Shown here: positions 26,579-35,881 of the stretch, piece after piece
Layout: each line of letters opens with the position of its first letter
Position numbering within the stretch: position 1 is the first letter of the stretch
Source of the DNA: Sphingomonas citri
Lineage (GTDB): Bacteria > Pseudomonadota > Alphaproteobacteria > Sphingomonadales > Sphingomonadaceae
Assembly: GCF_019429485.1 (NCBI RefSeq)
Contig: NZ_JAHXZN010000009.1
Location: forward strand, 1-64,000
Length of the DNA stretch: 64,000 bases
Direction: 5' to 3'
Program-made: the position numbers and the translations under genes
Notes under the pieces: model-generated
Database searches by the model: none
The model's input: only the letters and a program-made list of their open reading frames with translations
What the model was told of the DNA's origin: nothing

Positions 26579-27861
26579 GCGATGCTGATCCTGATCGCGA
26601 GCGCCGCGAGCGTGATGAGCAGCACCGGCACGGTAAGCGTGACGCCTACCCGGAAGTAATAGCCCCATCCGATCCTGACGCCCTTTTGTCCGAGGACGTG
26701 GAGCCACAGCAGCGTCGCGAGCGAGCCGATCGGCGTCAGCTTGGGGCCGAGATCGCAGCCGATCACGTTGGCGTAGATCATTGCTTCCCTGATCGCGCCT
26801 GTCGCGTGGGTGGCGTCGATCGAGAGCGCGCCTACCAGCACGGTCGGCATGTTGTTCATCACCGATGACAGGATGGCCGCGATCACTCCCGTACCCAATG
26901 CGGCGCCCCACACTCCGCCTTGCGCGGTACGATCGAGCAGCGCCGCCAGATGATCCGTCAGACCTGCGTTCCGCAGGCCGTAGACGACGAGGTACATGCC
27001 GAGCGAGAAGATCACGACCTGCCAGGGTGCGCCGCGCAGCACCTTGGCCGTCGAGATCACATGGCCCCGCCCCGCGATCACCAGCAGCAGGATCGCGCCG
27101 GCAGCGGCCACGGTGCTGACCGGCACGCCGAGCGGTTCGAGCAGGAAGAAGCCGGCGAGCAGCAGCGCAAGAACGATCCAGCCCGCGCGGAACGTCGTGG
27201 TATCGCGGATCACCTCACCCGGCGCGCGCAGCGCCCCCACGTCATAGTCCGCCGGTATGTCGCGCCGGAAGAACAGCAACAGCGCCCCCAGCGTGGCCGC
27301 GATCGACACCAGATCGACCGGCACCATCACGGCCGCATAGTCGCCGAACCCGATCCTGAAGAAGTCGGCTGACACGATGTTGACGAGGTTCGATACGACC
27401 AGCGGCAGGCTGGCAGTGTCGGCGATGAACCCGGCCGCCATGACGAAGGCCAGCGTCGCCTTGTCCTTGAACCCCAGCGCGCGCAGCATGGCGATGACGA
27501 TCGGCGTCAGGATCAGCGCGGCCCCGTCGTTGGCGAACAGCGCGGACACCGCAGCGCCGAGCAGCACGATCAGAACGAACAGCCGGCGACCGCGCCCCCC
27601 GCCCCAGCGGGCGACATGCAGCGCGGCCCATTCGAAGAACCCGGCTTCATCGAGCAGCAGGCTGATGACGATGATCGCGACGAACGCGGCGGTCGCGTTC
27701 CAGACGATGCCCCATACCACCGGCACGTCGGACAGCGTGACGACGCCTGCGAGCAGCGCCACGACCGCCCCGCCCATCGCGCTCCACCCGATGCCGAGGC
27801 CCCTGGGTTGCCAGATGACGAGCGCGATCGTCGCGACGAAGATCAGGACGGCAAGGAGCAT
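26575..27861 (-). CDS. arsB: Arsenite efflux transporter ArsB
   Basis: A 428-residue inner-membrane protein with about 12 transmembrane helices, the usual ArsB length. Characteristic segments are the [14 protein letters not shown] half-helix, [17 protein letters not shown], and the second inverted repeat ending in [16 protein letters not shown] and [19 protein letters not shown]. It exports As(III)/Sb(III). Its first base overlaps the last base of arsC. Confidence 0.94.
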   Translation of the reverse strand: MLLAVLIFVATIALVIWQPRGLGIGWSAMGGAVVALLAGVVTLSDVPVVWGIVWNATAAFVAIIVISLLLDEAGFFEWAALHVARWGGGRGRRLFVLIVLLGAAVSALFANDGAALILTPIVIAMLRALGFKDKATLAFVMAAGFIADTASLPLVVSNLVNIVSADFFRIGFGDYAAVMVPVDLVSIAATLGALLLFFRRDIPADYDVGALRAPGEVIRDTTTFRAGWIVLALLLAGFFLLEPLGVPVSTVAAAGAILLLVIAGRGHVISTAKVLRGAPWQVVIFSLGMYLVVYGLRNAGLTDHLAALLDRTAQGGVWGAALGTGVIAAILSSVMNNMPTVLVGALSIDATHATGAIREAMIYANVIGCDLGPKLTPIGSLATLLWLHVLGQKGVRIGWGYYFRVGVTLTVPVLLITLAALAIRISIA

Positions 27862-28289
27862 CAGGCGACGCGCTGGCCCGAAGCATCGACCACCTGTTCC
27901 CCGTCTTCCTTGGCAAACGCGCCGAGCTGGCCGCTCGGCAGCAGATCAAGGACGGCTTCGGACGGCCGGCACAGCTTCACGCCGAGCGGCGAGACGACCA
28001 GCGGCCGGTTGATGAGGATCGGATGCGCCATCATCGCGTCCACCAGCGCGTCGTCGGACAGCGACGTGTCGCCCAGGCCCAGCTCCGCATAGGGTGTTCC
28101 CTTCTCGCGCAGCAGCTTGCGGGGCGTCATGCCGGCGCGGTCGATCAGCTCGACCAGCAGCGCGCGCGAGGGCGGGGTTTTCAGATATTCGACCACATGC
28201 GGCTCGATGCCGGCATTGCGGATCATCGCCAGCGTGTTGCGCGACGTACCGCACTCGGGATTGTGGTAGATGACGATATCGACGGCCAC
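27861..28289 (-). CDS. arsC: Arsenate reductase ArsC (glutaredoxin-coupled type)
   Basis: A 142-residue product that starts at GTG ([19 protein letters not shown]). The [12 protein letters not shown] motif with catalytic Cys13 places it in the plasmid R773-type family that uses glutathione and glutaredoxin. The three Arg residues that bind arsenate match R-containing positions ([21 protein letters not shown]). It reduces As(V) to As(III) for export by ArsB. AAAGGACG precedes the GTG. Confidence 0.93.
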   Translation of the reverse strand: MAVDIVIYHNPECGTSRNTLAMIRNAGIEPHVVEYLKTPPSRALLVELIDRAGMTPRKLLREKGTPYAELGLGDTSLSDDALVDAMMAHPILINRPLVVSPLGVKLCRPSEAVLDLLPSGQLGAFAKEDGEQVVDASGQRVA

Positions 28290-28300
28290 GGGGCGTCCTT

Positions 28301-28633
28301 TCAGCAGCAGGGGGCGAGCTCGGCGATGAGCGGGGCGCACAGTTCGGGCGAGCCGGCGCAGCAATCCTTGACGAGGAACAGGGTCAGCGTCCGCAGGCCG
28401 TCGAGGTCGGCGCGGTAGATGATCGATCGGCTATGGCGTTCGGAGCGGACCAAGCCCGCGCGGGCGAGAATGCTGAGATGCGAGGACATGGTGTTCTGCG
28501 GCACGTCGAGCTGACGGGCAATATCACCCGCAGCCATGCCGTCCGGCTCGTGCCGCACCAACAGGCGGAACACATCAAGGCGCGTTCCCTGCGCCAGCGC
28601 ACCAAGCGCAGCTATAGCCAAATCCTTTTCCAT
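28301..28633 (-). CDS. arsR: ArsR-family arsenic-responsive repressor
   Basis: A 110-residue winged-helix repressor (ALGALAQGTRLDVFRLLV, GDIARQLDVPQNTMSSHLSILARAGLV, RHSRSIIYR). The family's classical ELCVC in the DNA-binding helix is absent. Instead three cysteine groups lie at the C-terminus (KDCCAG, ELCAP, APCC), similar to the A. ferrooxidans-type ArsR that binds As(III) at the C-terminal end. It is the first gene of the operon and very probably represses it. Confidence 0.9.
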   Translation of the reverse strand: MEKDLAIAALGALAQGTRLDVFRLLVRHEPDGMAAGDIARQLDVPQNTMSSHLSILARAGLVRSERHSRSIIYRADLDGLRTLTLFLVKDCCAGSPELCAPLIAELAPCC

Positions 28634-28655
28634 ATATCCAGCATAGCAGATATAT
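28632..28655 (-). promoter_or_regulatory. Probable ArsR operator
   Basis: A dyad ATATATC-(10 bases)-GATATAT overlaps the arsR start codon on its upstream side. The AT-rich arms stand out in GC-rich DNA, as in known ArsR sites. Binding here would block translation start and transcription of the arsR operon. Confidence 0.65.
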
Positions 28656-28780
28656 GGTTCCGCGCTACCTGTTCGGTTGGATTGAGCCAGTTTCAGATTT
28701 CTCAAAATCGGCTTCGAGATGGGATTTGGGAACGCCTGCGCATTTCCATCTACCGATCCTCGTGGGAAAGCGCGCGCGGT

Positions 28781-28957
28781 GTGACCGAGCCCGCCGCTGT
28801 CGCAGCGGGTCCAAGGGCGCAGGAGCCGAGAGGACAATGCCTCAGCGGGGGCAGCGCTGCGCTGCTTGGGGGGCTCCACGCTGCCCCCGCTGCCACGAAG
28901 CGGTGTCATTTCTATCTGGCGGAGAATGTGTCTTTTCTAACTGGCGGCAACACGTAG
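28781..28957 (+). repeat. Module X, copy B
   Basis: This is the same block as 2087-2261: a small hairpin, a large hairpin (28843-28856 with 28879-28892, identical 14-base arms), R1 at 28903-28921 and R2 at 28927-28946, then CAACACGTAG. It lacks the full upstream TTTCCCGAAA module found before copies A and C; only degraded traces remain. It abuts module Y of transposase copy 2. From 28634 to 29067 no gene is seen. Confidence 0.7.
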
Positions 28958-29006
28958 TGTAGACGCAACGTACAAATGGCACACTCCCGCTAGTTAGAAA
29001 TGGCAC
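28958..29006 (+). repeat. Module Y (left-type IS end), copy 2
   Basis: R3 (28971-28982) and R4 (28988-29006) as in copy 1. The 75 bases 28958-29032 are identical to 54330-54404 ahead of transposase copy 3, although the two transposase genes differ considerably. Confidence 0.75.
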
Positions 29007-29067
29007 AGCGGTTCTGCAGCGGGCCTCCGGTGTCATAGCCTTCCTCGGCAACGAGGACGCGCATGGT

Positions 29068-30498
29068 ATGACGGTGCTGACGATGAGTGCTGCAGAGATC
29101 ACCCGGTTCGACACGCTTATGCGGCTCGACCGCGGCGAGATCCGGATCCCGGACGCGATGGAGCTGCTGGGCCTCCAGCGGCGGCAAATCTACCGGTTGC
29201 TCGATCGCCTGAGACACGAAGGTGCTGCGGGCCTCGTGTCGCGCAAGCGTGGGCGGCCGAGCAATCGGCGCTACAGTGATGCCTTCCGCGCCGAGGTGGT
29301 CGCGCTGGTGCGAGAAAATTATGCCGACTTCGGGCCGACGCTCGCGCGCGAGTACCTCGCCGAGCGCCACGGCCTCGGCCTGTCGTGCGAAACACTGCGG
29401 CAGATCATGATGGAAGCCGGGCTTTGGAAGGATCGCGCCGCCAGGCGCCCTCGCCCGTACCAGCCCCGCTACCGGCGCGACTGTCGCGGTGAGCTGGTCC
29501 AGGTCGACGGCTCGAAGCACTGGTGGTTCGAGGACCGCGGGCCGCAATGCACGCTGCTGGTGTTCATCGACGACGCCACGAGCGAGCTGATGCACCTGGA
29601 GATGGTCGAGAGCGAAAGCACCTTCTCCTACATGCGCGCGACGCGGACGTATCTCGAACGGCACGGCAAGCCGGTCGCCTTCTACACGGACAAGCACAGC
29701 GCCTTCCGTAACAACACGGCCTCGGCGAACGGCGACGGGATGACTCATCTTGGGCGTGCGCTGGACCGCCTGAACATCGACCTGATCTGCGCGAACTCGC
29801 CGCAGGCCAAGGGCCGCGTGGAGCGCGCCAATGCGACGCTGCAGGACCGGCTCGTCAAGGCGATGCGGCTCCACCGCATGGACACCATCGACCAAGCCAA
29901 CGCCTTCCTCCCCTCCTACATGGCGCAGCACAACCAGCGGTTCGCTAAGGCGCCCTTCGACCCGCGCGATCTGCATCGGCCGCTGGCCATCCACGAGAAC
30001 CTTGAAGCGGAGATGGTATGGCGCGAGAAGCGCACCGTCACCGGCGCCCTCACCCTCCACTACAACAAGGCGATGTTCATTCTGGAGCCGACCCCGGTCG
30101 CTCAGGGGCTCGCGCGCAAGAAGGTCGACGTGTGCGAGTACCCGGACGGACGGCTCGAGATCCAGCACGAGGGAGAGGCCCTGCCCTATCGGATCTTCGA
30201 CAAGATGCGCAGGGTGAACCAGGCGCCGGTGATCGACAACAAGCACCTCGACGCGGCGCTGGCGCTTGCACACGCCATCCAGCAGGTGCAGCCGCACCAC
30301 GCCAAGCGCAACAACCACGAGCCCGCGCGTACCGCTCAGCCCGGCGGGATGTTCAAGGCCCCCTCGCCCGTACCACCCGGGCCGAAGCTCGATCGCCGCA
30401 AACTCAGCGATCAGCGCCTGAAGCGAGGCCCTCGCCTCTCCAATGACGAACTCATTGCGCGCGGCCTGGGCGAGTATGTCCGCCAACACACTGGATGA
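29068..30498 (+). mobile_element. ISNCY (IS1202-type) transposase, copy 2
   Basis: A 476-residue intact DDE transposase that is closely similar to copy 1 throughout, including QVDGSKHWWFE, FYTDKHSAFRNN and the KGRVERAN glutamate. It is six residues longer than copy 3 at the C-terminus (EYVRQHTG). It sits between the ars promoter region and the MFS gene, and the two transcripts converge. A degenerate right-type end may lie at 30608-30627, inside the last codons of the MFS gene. Confidence 0.9.
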
Positions 30499-30617
30499 CC
30501 GAAGGCTGTGCCTGCCGGCGTTTCGAAAACGATCAGTTTCGAGAACGATCAAAGCCAACTGACAACGCTGGTCGGCTTATCACCCACAGCGGTTTGAATG
30601 GACGCGCCATGCATTTT

Positions 30618-32201
30618 CTACCGCTCGACAGAAATGGAAGGGCCATTGGTCGCGTCGAGCTCCCGAAGGTCGCGCCCGCGCGTTTCACGCCCGAATACGG
30701 CCACGAGCAGGAGTGAAAGCGCGGTCGGCACCATGACCAGCAGCGAGGAGCGTCCCATCGACAAGGTTATGCCGCTGATCGTCAGACCCTGCGCCAGCAG
30801 TCCGCCCCCCTTCGTGCAAGCGGCAACCCAGCCCGTCGCACGGGCACGCACCCGGAGCGGAAAGCTTTCCGCAGCATAGGGCAGGACGATCGCAATGATA
30901 CCGTTCGTCCCGACGATCAGCAGCGCTACCGGCAGAACCGGACTGCCGACCCCAGCGAGTTCCAGGCGCAGGACCAGTAGCAGTCCGGCCAGCGTGATGG
31001 CCGTCATCGCCAGGAGCGCCCCCTTCGTACTCCACCGACTGTACAGCAGCGCGGCGACGAAGACCGTCGGGAATGCGATCAGCGCGCTCTCGGCGAGCAA
31101 TCGGCTCGACACGCCGACCGAATAGCCCTGTGCGACCAAGTCGGCCGGCAGCCAGAGCAGCAGGCCGAAGTTGATAAGTCCCCATGACAGGGCGCACATG
31201 CTGAGCGCTGCCAGCTTGCCGTAAAGGCTGATTCCGGTCAGCGCATCCGACACGCCCTTTTGCGCATGTTGTGCCGGACCCGCCCGCTGCGCCTTCGCGC
31301 CGAAACGCCGCATCACCTCTTCCGCCTCGCTCGTCCGGCCACGCGCCAGCAGAAATTTGGCGGACTCCGGGATGAAGGCGCCGAGGACGACGAGGGTCAA
31401 GCCGGTCGGCAAATTCGCCAGCCAGAGGATCCGCCAGCCGAAGATCGGTTGCAGCACCGCCGACATGCCGCTGGCCGCGAAATAGCCGCCGACCGCCCCC
31501 AGTCCGCCGACGAGGACGAGGCTCCAGCCCCGATGGCGGCTCGGCATCATCTCGGCGAGCAGCGCATAGGTCACCGGCAGCATCCCGCCAGCCGCGGCAC
31601 CCATCATGAAGCACATGGCGATATTCCAGGTGAGGCTCGGCATCGCGCCACAGATCGACGTGCCGACGAACATCACCGCCGATAACAGGATCGACGCCTT
31701 GCGACCGTACAGGTCGGCGATCCAGCCCCACAGTACCGATCCGACGACCGTGCCCGCCAGCGCGAAGAACGGGACCAGCGAGACGGTTTTCTTCGGCACG
31801 CCATATTCGCTGACCATGCCGGGGACGGTAAAGCCGAGCGAGGCGGGCTTCATGACGTCGATCACCAGCGCGATGACCAGCACCGCCATCAGCCCCCAAT
31901 GCGCCGGACCCAACGCCGCGTCCTCCGGCGGTGCGACGATGATGTCTGCCGCCGCAGTACGCTGGGCCGCTACGTTGCGAGGCAGGAGGCCATAGGCGGC
32001 CGTCAGCGTCCCCAGCACGATCAACGCCATGCCGACCAGCATCATGCTGTCCATCGGCATGCCGGCGAGGCGATAGTGCATCGACCGGGCCATAGCGAAC
32101 ATGGGCAGGTGCGCACACACGCCGAAGGTGACGGCGATGCAGCCCAGCACAAACGCCCAGACCGCCTGCCGGTCTGACAGCGTACTTCTCATCGCCCGCA
32201 T
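30618..32201 (-). CDS. MFS transporter with possible altered C-terminus
   Basis: A 527-residue major-facilitator protein with 12 or more transmembrane segments. The sugar/metabolite-type signature is GWIADLYGRKASILLSAV, with PSRHRGWSLVLVGG and PESAKFLLARGRTSEAEEV. The N-terminal ~100 residues form an extra two-helix extension. GGAGCACG sets the start at 32201. The last ~15 residues (LDATNGPSISVER) are encoded by DNA resembling IS-end repeats (30608-30637), so the natural end may have been replaced when transposase copy 2 arrived. The substrate is unknown. Confidence 0.8.
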   Translation of the reverse strand: MRAMRSTLSDRQAVWAFVLGCIAVTFGVCAHLPMFAMARSMHYRLAGMPMDSMMLVGMALIVLGTLTAAYGLLPRNVAAQRTAAADIIVAPPEDAALGPAHWGLMAVLVIALVIDVMKPASLGFTVPGMVSEYGVPKKTVSLVPFFALAGTVVGSVLWGWIADLYGRKASILLSAVMFVGTSICGAMPSLTWNIAMCFMMGAAAGGMLPVTYALLAEMMPSRHRGWSLVLVGGLGAVGGYFAASGMSAVLQPIFGWRILWLANLPTGLTLVVLGAFIPESAKFLLARGRTSEAEEVMRRFGAKAQRAGPAQHAQKGVSDALTGISLYGKLAALSMCALSWGLINFGLLLWLPADLVAQGYSVGVSSRLLAESALIAFPTVFVAALLYSRWSTKGALLAMTAITLAGLLLVLRLELAGVGSPVLPVALLIVGTNGIIAIVLPYAAESFPLRVRARATGWVAACTKGGGLLAQGLTISGITLSMGRSSLLVMVPTALSLLLVAVFGRETRGRDLRELDATNGPSISVER

Positions 32202-32331
32202 CGTGCTCCATACCCCTCTAAGTGACCGGCATCAGGTGACATGTCGTCATCTCGGCCTGCCGCGTCATGCGGCGTCTTTTCATACCTCGGCAAAACCGGA
32301 CAGAGGCGCGCTGATGATCCGGATAGCGCGT

Positions 32332-34089
32332 TCACTGCGCTTTTCGACCGGTAAACCGCATCCGGTCGCGCTCGTCGCTGTGCCAGCCAGTTCGCGCAAG
32401 GAGCAGATCACGGCGGGCAATCAGACCGACGAGCATGCCGCCGTCATCCACCACCGGTACCCGGCCGATGTCCTTGGCCAGCATCAGTTCGGCGACGCGA
32501 TCGACCGGCAGGGTCGGCGGAACGGTGGAGAGGGAAGCATCCGATACCATATCGCCCAGCGTCGCAGCCGGATCGGGCGGCGAATCCATCCAGCGTAGCG
32601 CATCGGCGCGCGATACGAGGCCGACCGGCCGTCTATCGCCATCTACGACTGGGTAGGAGCGATGCGGGGCATCTCCGAAAAACACGGCAGCGTCCGCAAC
32701 CGACATGGTGGCGAGCAGCGTATCGGGATCACGCGTCATGATCTCCCCGACCCGGACGAGGCTCAGCGGATCGACGGCATATTCCTGGCTAAGGTGACGG
32801 CCACGCCGGGCGATCTTCTCAGTCAGGATCGACCGGCGGAGCACCAGCACCGCGATCGCATAGCCCGCTATGCTTGCCGCTGCCGCTACCGGCAGCGCAT
32901 CGAGGCGACCCGTCAGTTCGACCGCGAAGACGGCTGCGGTCAGCGGTGCGCGCATCGATGCGCTCATCATCGCCGCCATACCCGCCAGTGCATACAGGCC
33001 TACACCGCCCGGCAGCCAGTGCCCCGCCAGCGCACCGACCGCGCCGCCCAGCATCAATAGTGGCGCAAGGATGCCGCCGGACGTACCCGACCCTAGCGCG
33101 ACCAGCCATACCATCGCCTTGATGACCAGCAGCAGCACGATCGCGCGTACCACCATCGATCCGTCGAGCAGCGCTTGGATATTGTCGTAGCCCGCGCCGA
33201 GCACGCGCGGATCGATCAGCCCGCCGATCCCAACGACGAGCGCCCCCAGTGCCGGCCACCACATCCAATGGACCGGCAGGCGATGGAAGCCGTCCTCGAT
33301 CTTGTACAGCGCCGATGACAGCGACGAGGCCAGAACGCCGACGACGACGCCCAGAGCTGCCGCACCGACCAGCGTCGTCGCATCGATCGTCATCCGCGCG
33401 ACGAGCGGGAACATCGGCCCGCTGCCGATCATCAACGGGCGCCACGCGATCGCGGCCAGAGCGGCGACCGTCACCGGCACGAAACTGCGCGGCTTCCATT
33501 CGAAAAGCAGCACCTCGATCGCGAGCAGCATCGCTGCGACCGGCGTGCCGAAGATCGCGGTCATCCCCGCCGCGGCGCCCGCCACCAGCAGGGTCTTGCG
33601 CTCAGCGGCGCTCAGGTGAAAGCATTGCGCCAGCAGCGAGCCGATCGCGCCACCGGTCATGATGATCGGCCCCTCTGCACCGAACGGACCACCCGATCCG
33701 ATCGAGACGGCCGCCGACACCGGCTTGAGCACCGCGACCTTGGGCGAGAGCCGGCTCTGCCCAAACAGGATCGCCTCGATGGCTTCGGGAATGCCGTGGC
33801 CGCGAATCTTGTCGGACCCGAACCGCGCCATCAGCCCGATGACAAGGCTGCCCGCAATCGGCACCAACAGCGTGCGCGGGCCGTGCGCCGCAGGCACGAT
33901 CGACACCGATGCGAACGACGCGCGGCCATACCAGGCGAGGTTGGTCGCCAGCGCGATCAGCTTCAACAGCAGCCAGGCTGCTGCAGCACCACCGCTGCCG
34001 ATGACGAGCGCCAGACCGGCGAGCATCAGCATGCGGCGGTCGGCGGTGTGGTCGGCGAGGCGGAGCGGACGAGACGGATGAAAAATCAT
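32332..34089 (-). CDS. CLC-family chloride channel/antiporter with CBS domains
   Basis: A 585-residue protein. The membrane part (residues ~20-430) has the CLC anion-site motifs GSGGPFGAEGPI (with the gating Glu of GxEGP), a later ALGSGTSGGILAPLLMLGG (GxFxP-like, F replaced by I) and SMRAPLTAAVFAVELTG. Two CBS domains follow (MTRDPDTLLATMSVADA, MVSDASLSTVPP to VPVVDDGGMLVGLIARRDLL). It moves chloride, probably with proton exchange. It is transcribed away from a MarR-type gene, with a perfect palindrome between. Confidence 0.9.
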   Translation of the reverse strand: MIFHPSRPLRLADHTADRRMLMLAGLALVIGSGGAAAAWLLLKLIALATNLAWYGRASFASVSIVPAAHGPRTLLVPIAGSLVIGLMARFGSDKIRGHGIPEAIEAILFGQSRLSPKVAVLKPVSAAVSIGSGGPFGAEGPIIMTGGAIGSLLAQCFHLSAAERKTLLVAGAAAGMTAIFGTPVAAMLLAIEVLLFEWKPRSFVPVTVAALAAIAWRPLMIGSGPMFPLVARMTIDATTLVGAAALGVVVGVLASSLSSALYKIEDGFHRLPVHWMWWPALGALVVGIGGLIDPRVLGAGYDNIQALLDGSMVVRAIVLLLVIKAMVWLVALGSGTSGGILAPLLMLGGAVGALAGHWLPGGVGLYALAGMAAMMSASMRAPLTAAVFAVELTGRLDALPVAAAASIAGYAIAVLVLRRSILTEKIARRGRHLSQEYAVDPLSLVRVGEIMTRDPDTLLATMSVADAAVFFGDAPHRSYPVVDGDRRPVGLVSRADALRWMDSPPDPAATLGDMVSDASLSTVPPTLPVDRVAELMLAKDIGRVPVVDDGGMLVGLIARRDLLLARTGWHSDERDRMRFTGRKAQ

Positions 34090-34100
34090 TACCGGCAGTT

Positions 34101-34117
34101 ATATCGTACTACGATAT
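34101..34117. promoter_or_regulatory. Perfect 17-base palindrome, likely MarR operator
   Basis: ATATCGTA-C-TACGATAT lies midway between the CLC gene (start 34089) and the marR-type gene (start 34142). Its length, AT-rich arms and position over both promoters are what a dimeric MarR-family repressor would bind. Confidence 0.75.
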
Positions 34118-34141
34118 TTCTTAACCGGTCGTTTTCATGCC

Positions 34142-34555
34142 ATGATCGATGCCATGGACGATCTGATCAGCGACAAGGACTATCGCGCTCTCGCCGGGTT
34201 TCGACGGCAATTGCGCACGTTCCTGTCCTTCAGCGAAGACGCGGCCGTAGCCGCCGGCATCACCGCGCAGCAGCATCAGGCTCTCCTGGCGCTGCGCGCA
34301 TCGCCCGATCTTGCATTGCCGGTCGGAGAACTCGCCGATCAACTCCGGCTACGCCCGCACAGCGCCTCCGGTCTCATCGATCGATTGGAAAAACTCGACT
34401 TGGTACGGCGAACGGCCGGCACGACTGATCGCCGAAGCGTGACCGTAGTGTTGACTCCGGCCGGGGCAAACAAGATCGCCGCGCTTGCGCTTACTCACCG
34501 TGGTGAACTTCGCCGCCTGCGTCCACTGCTGCTGAATATGCTCTCAGACTTGTGA
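34142..34555 (+). CDS. MarR-family regulator
   Basis: A 137-residue winged-helix protein: GITAQQHQALLALRAS, LPVGELADQLRLRPHSASGLIDRLEKLDLVRR, then the wing TTDRRSVTVVLTPAGANKI. This is the full MarR domain with nothing added. By position it regulates the divergent CLC gene and itself. Its ligand is unknown. A second ATG (34154, MDDLIS) is an alternative start. Confidence 0.85.
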   Translation: MIDAMDDLISDKDYRALAGFRRQLRTFLSFSEDAAVAAGITAQQHQALLALRASPDLALPVGELADQLRLRPHSASGLIDRLEKLDLVRRTAGTTDRRSVTVVLTPAGANKIAALALTHRGELRRLRPLLLNMLSDL

Positions 34556-34662
34556 TCGTATGGCGCAGGCGGAAGAGGCAACAACGGAAACCGCCGGGAC
34601 ATTCCCTTTGGGATGGTGAAACGGGACAGGCTGCGCCACGGGCAGGTCCGCAACCTCCTTTT

Positions 34663-35052
34663 TCAAAATATCTCATCATTATGAATTTTGAGGCTCGCCC
34701 TTTTACTTTCTATTTGCTCAATATTTTTGAGTACCCAACTAGCTAATTGTAGTAGCGGCTCGGACAGAGATTGACCCATAGTCGTCAAGCTGTATTCTAC
34801 TTTAGGTGGAATGGTAGGATATACCTTTCTCAAAACCATTCCATCCTGCTCTAGGGATTTGAGAGTCCGCGTGAGCATCTGTTGGGATATACCACCAATT
34901 AGTCGCTTAAGCTCGTTGAAGCGCCTCGGGCGTTCAACAAGCATCGTGACGGCGAGTATCGTCCATTTGTCGCCAAGCCGACTGAGAACAGCGCTGACCC
35001 TGCGGCAGTTTGGGTTATCGCCGGGCTGATCCGGCGAAACAGTCATATCCAT
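34663..35052 (-). CDS. HxlR-family regulator
   Basis: A 129-residue winged-helix protein with the HxlR pattern: NPNCRRVSAVLSRLGDKWTILAVTML, RRFNELKRLIGGISQQMLTRTLKSLEQDGMV and the wing YPTIPPKVEYSLTTMGQSL. HxlR proteins often sense electrophiles or thiol stress through an N-terminal Cys, and one is present (NPNCRR). AT-rich codons near its C-terminus differ from its neighbours, suggesting separate origin. It faces the SDR gene across 91 bases and probably controls it. Confidence 0.85.
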   Translation of the reverse strand: MDMTVSPDQPGDNPNCRRVSAVLSRLGDKWTILAVTMLVERPRRFNELKRLIGGISQQMLTRTLKSLEQDGMVLRKVYPTIPPKVEYSLTTMGQSLSEPLLQLASWVLKNIEQIESKRASLKIHNDEIF

Positions 35053-35143
35053 GTGACCTAGCCTCAAAAATATGCGTCCTTGTGAAGACTGCTGGTCAGG
35101 ATAGATGGTTTGGTCACTGAAACATACCAGCGACAGGGGCATC

Positions 35144-35869
35144 ATGACCGCTAGCAAAACTCTCGCCGTTTTCGGTGCTGGACCGGGCCTCGGTAACTCC
35201 CTTGCCGAATACTATGGGCAAAAGGGGTATCAAGTGGCGCTCGTCGCTCGCGACAGCGCAGCGCTCGAAGAGCGCGCTGCGAAGCTGGGGAAAGCCGGCA
35301 TCACTGCCGCAGCGTTCCCCTTCGACCTGACCGATATTGCCGGCATTCCAGCACTGGTCCACTCCATCGAGGAACGCTTCGGCTCGGTCGACGTCGCTGT
35401 TTATTGCCCCTTGCCGTCTGATGGCAGCTTCGTTGCCGCCGCAGACCTCGATGCGGCTACCCTTCAGTCGATGGCGAACATCTTCGCCTTCGCACCGATC
35501 GAAGTGTCTCATACTCTGTTGCCGGGGATGCTTGCCCGCGGCGGAGGCGCCATTGTCCTCGTAGGTGGCTTGGGTGCCGTGTTTCCGACGCCCGGTTTCA
35601 GCGGCGCGGCGCCGCTGATGGCAGCAGCCCGCAACTACACCCATACCCTTCATGCCGAGTTGGGCGAAAAAGGCGTCTTTGCCGGTACCGTCAGCATCGG
35701 TGCGATGATCAACAACTCGACCGGGATGCGTGCCGCGACGGCAGGAGGTCGCAAACTGGACCCCAGGTTCCCCATCATCGAACCGGCCACCATCGCTGAC
35801 GCCATCTGGCAACTCACCACGAAGCGTGACCGGAACGAGGCGATCCTTCCGCCGCTGCCCAGTGCTTGA
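35144..35869 (+). CDS. SDR-fold protein lacking the usual catalytic Tyr/Lys
   Basis: A 241-residue Rossmann-fold short-chain dehydrogenase-like protein. The dinucleotide loop is FGAGPGLG and VDVAVYCP replaces the usual NNAG. The position of the Ser-Tyr-x3-Lys triad reads GFSGAAPLMAAARNY, with no Tyr-x3-Lys. So it binds NAD(P)H by fold, but its chemistry must be unusual or absent. AGGGG before the ATG sets the start. The DsbA-fold gene follows after 12 bases, so the two form an operon opposite the HxlR gene. Confidence 0.8.
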   Translation: MTASKTLAVFGAGPGLGNSLAEYYGQKGYQVALVARDSAALEERAAKLGKAGITAAAFPFDLTDIAGIPALVHSIEERFGSVDVAVYCPLPSDGSFVAAADLDAATLQSMANIFAFAPIEVSHTLLPGMLARGGGAIVLVGGLGAVFPTPGFSGAAPLMAAARNYTHTLHAELGEKGVFAGTVSIGAMINNSTGMRAATAGGRKLDPRFPIIEPATIADAIWQLTTKRDRNEAILPPLPSA

Positions 35870-35881
35870 TGGGGAAAGGCC

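Noticed and set aside
28990-30558. A 522-codon minus-strand frame
   Set aside because: It is the shadow of transposase copy 2; similar shadows exist opposite copies 1 and 3 because of GC-rich codon bias.
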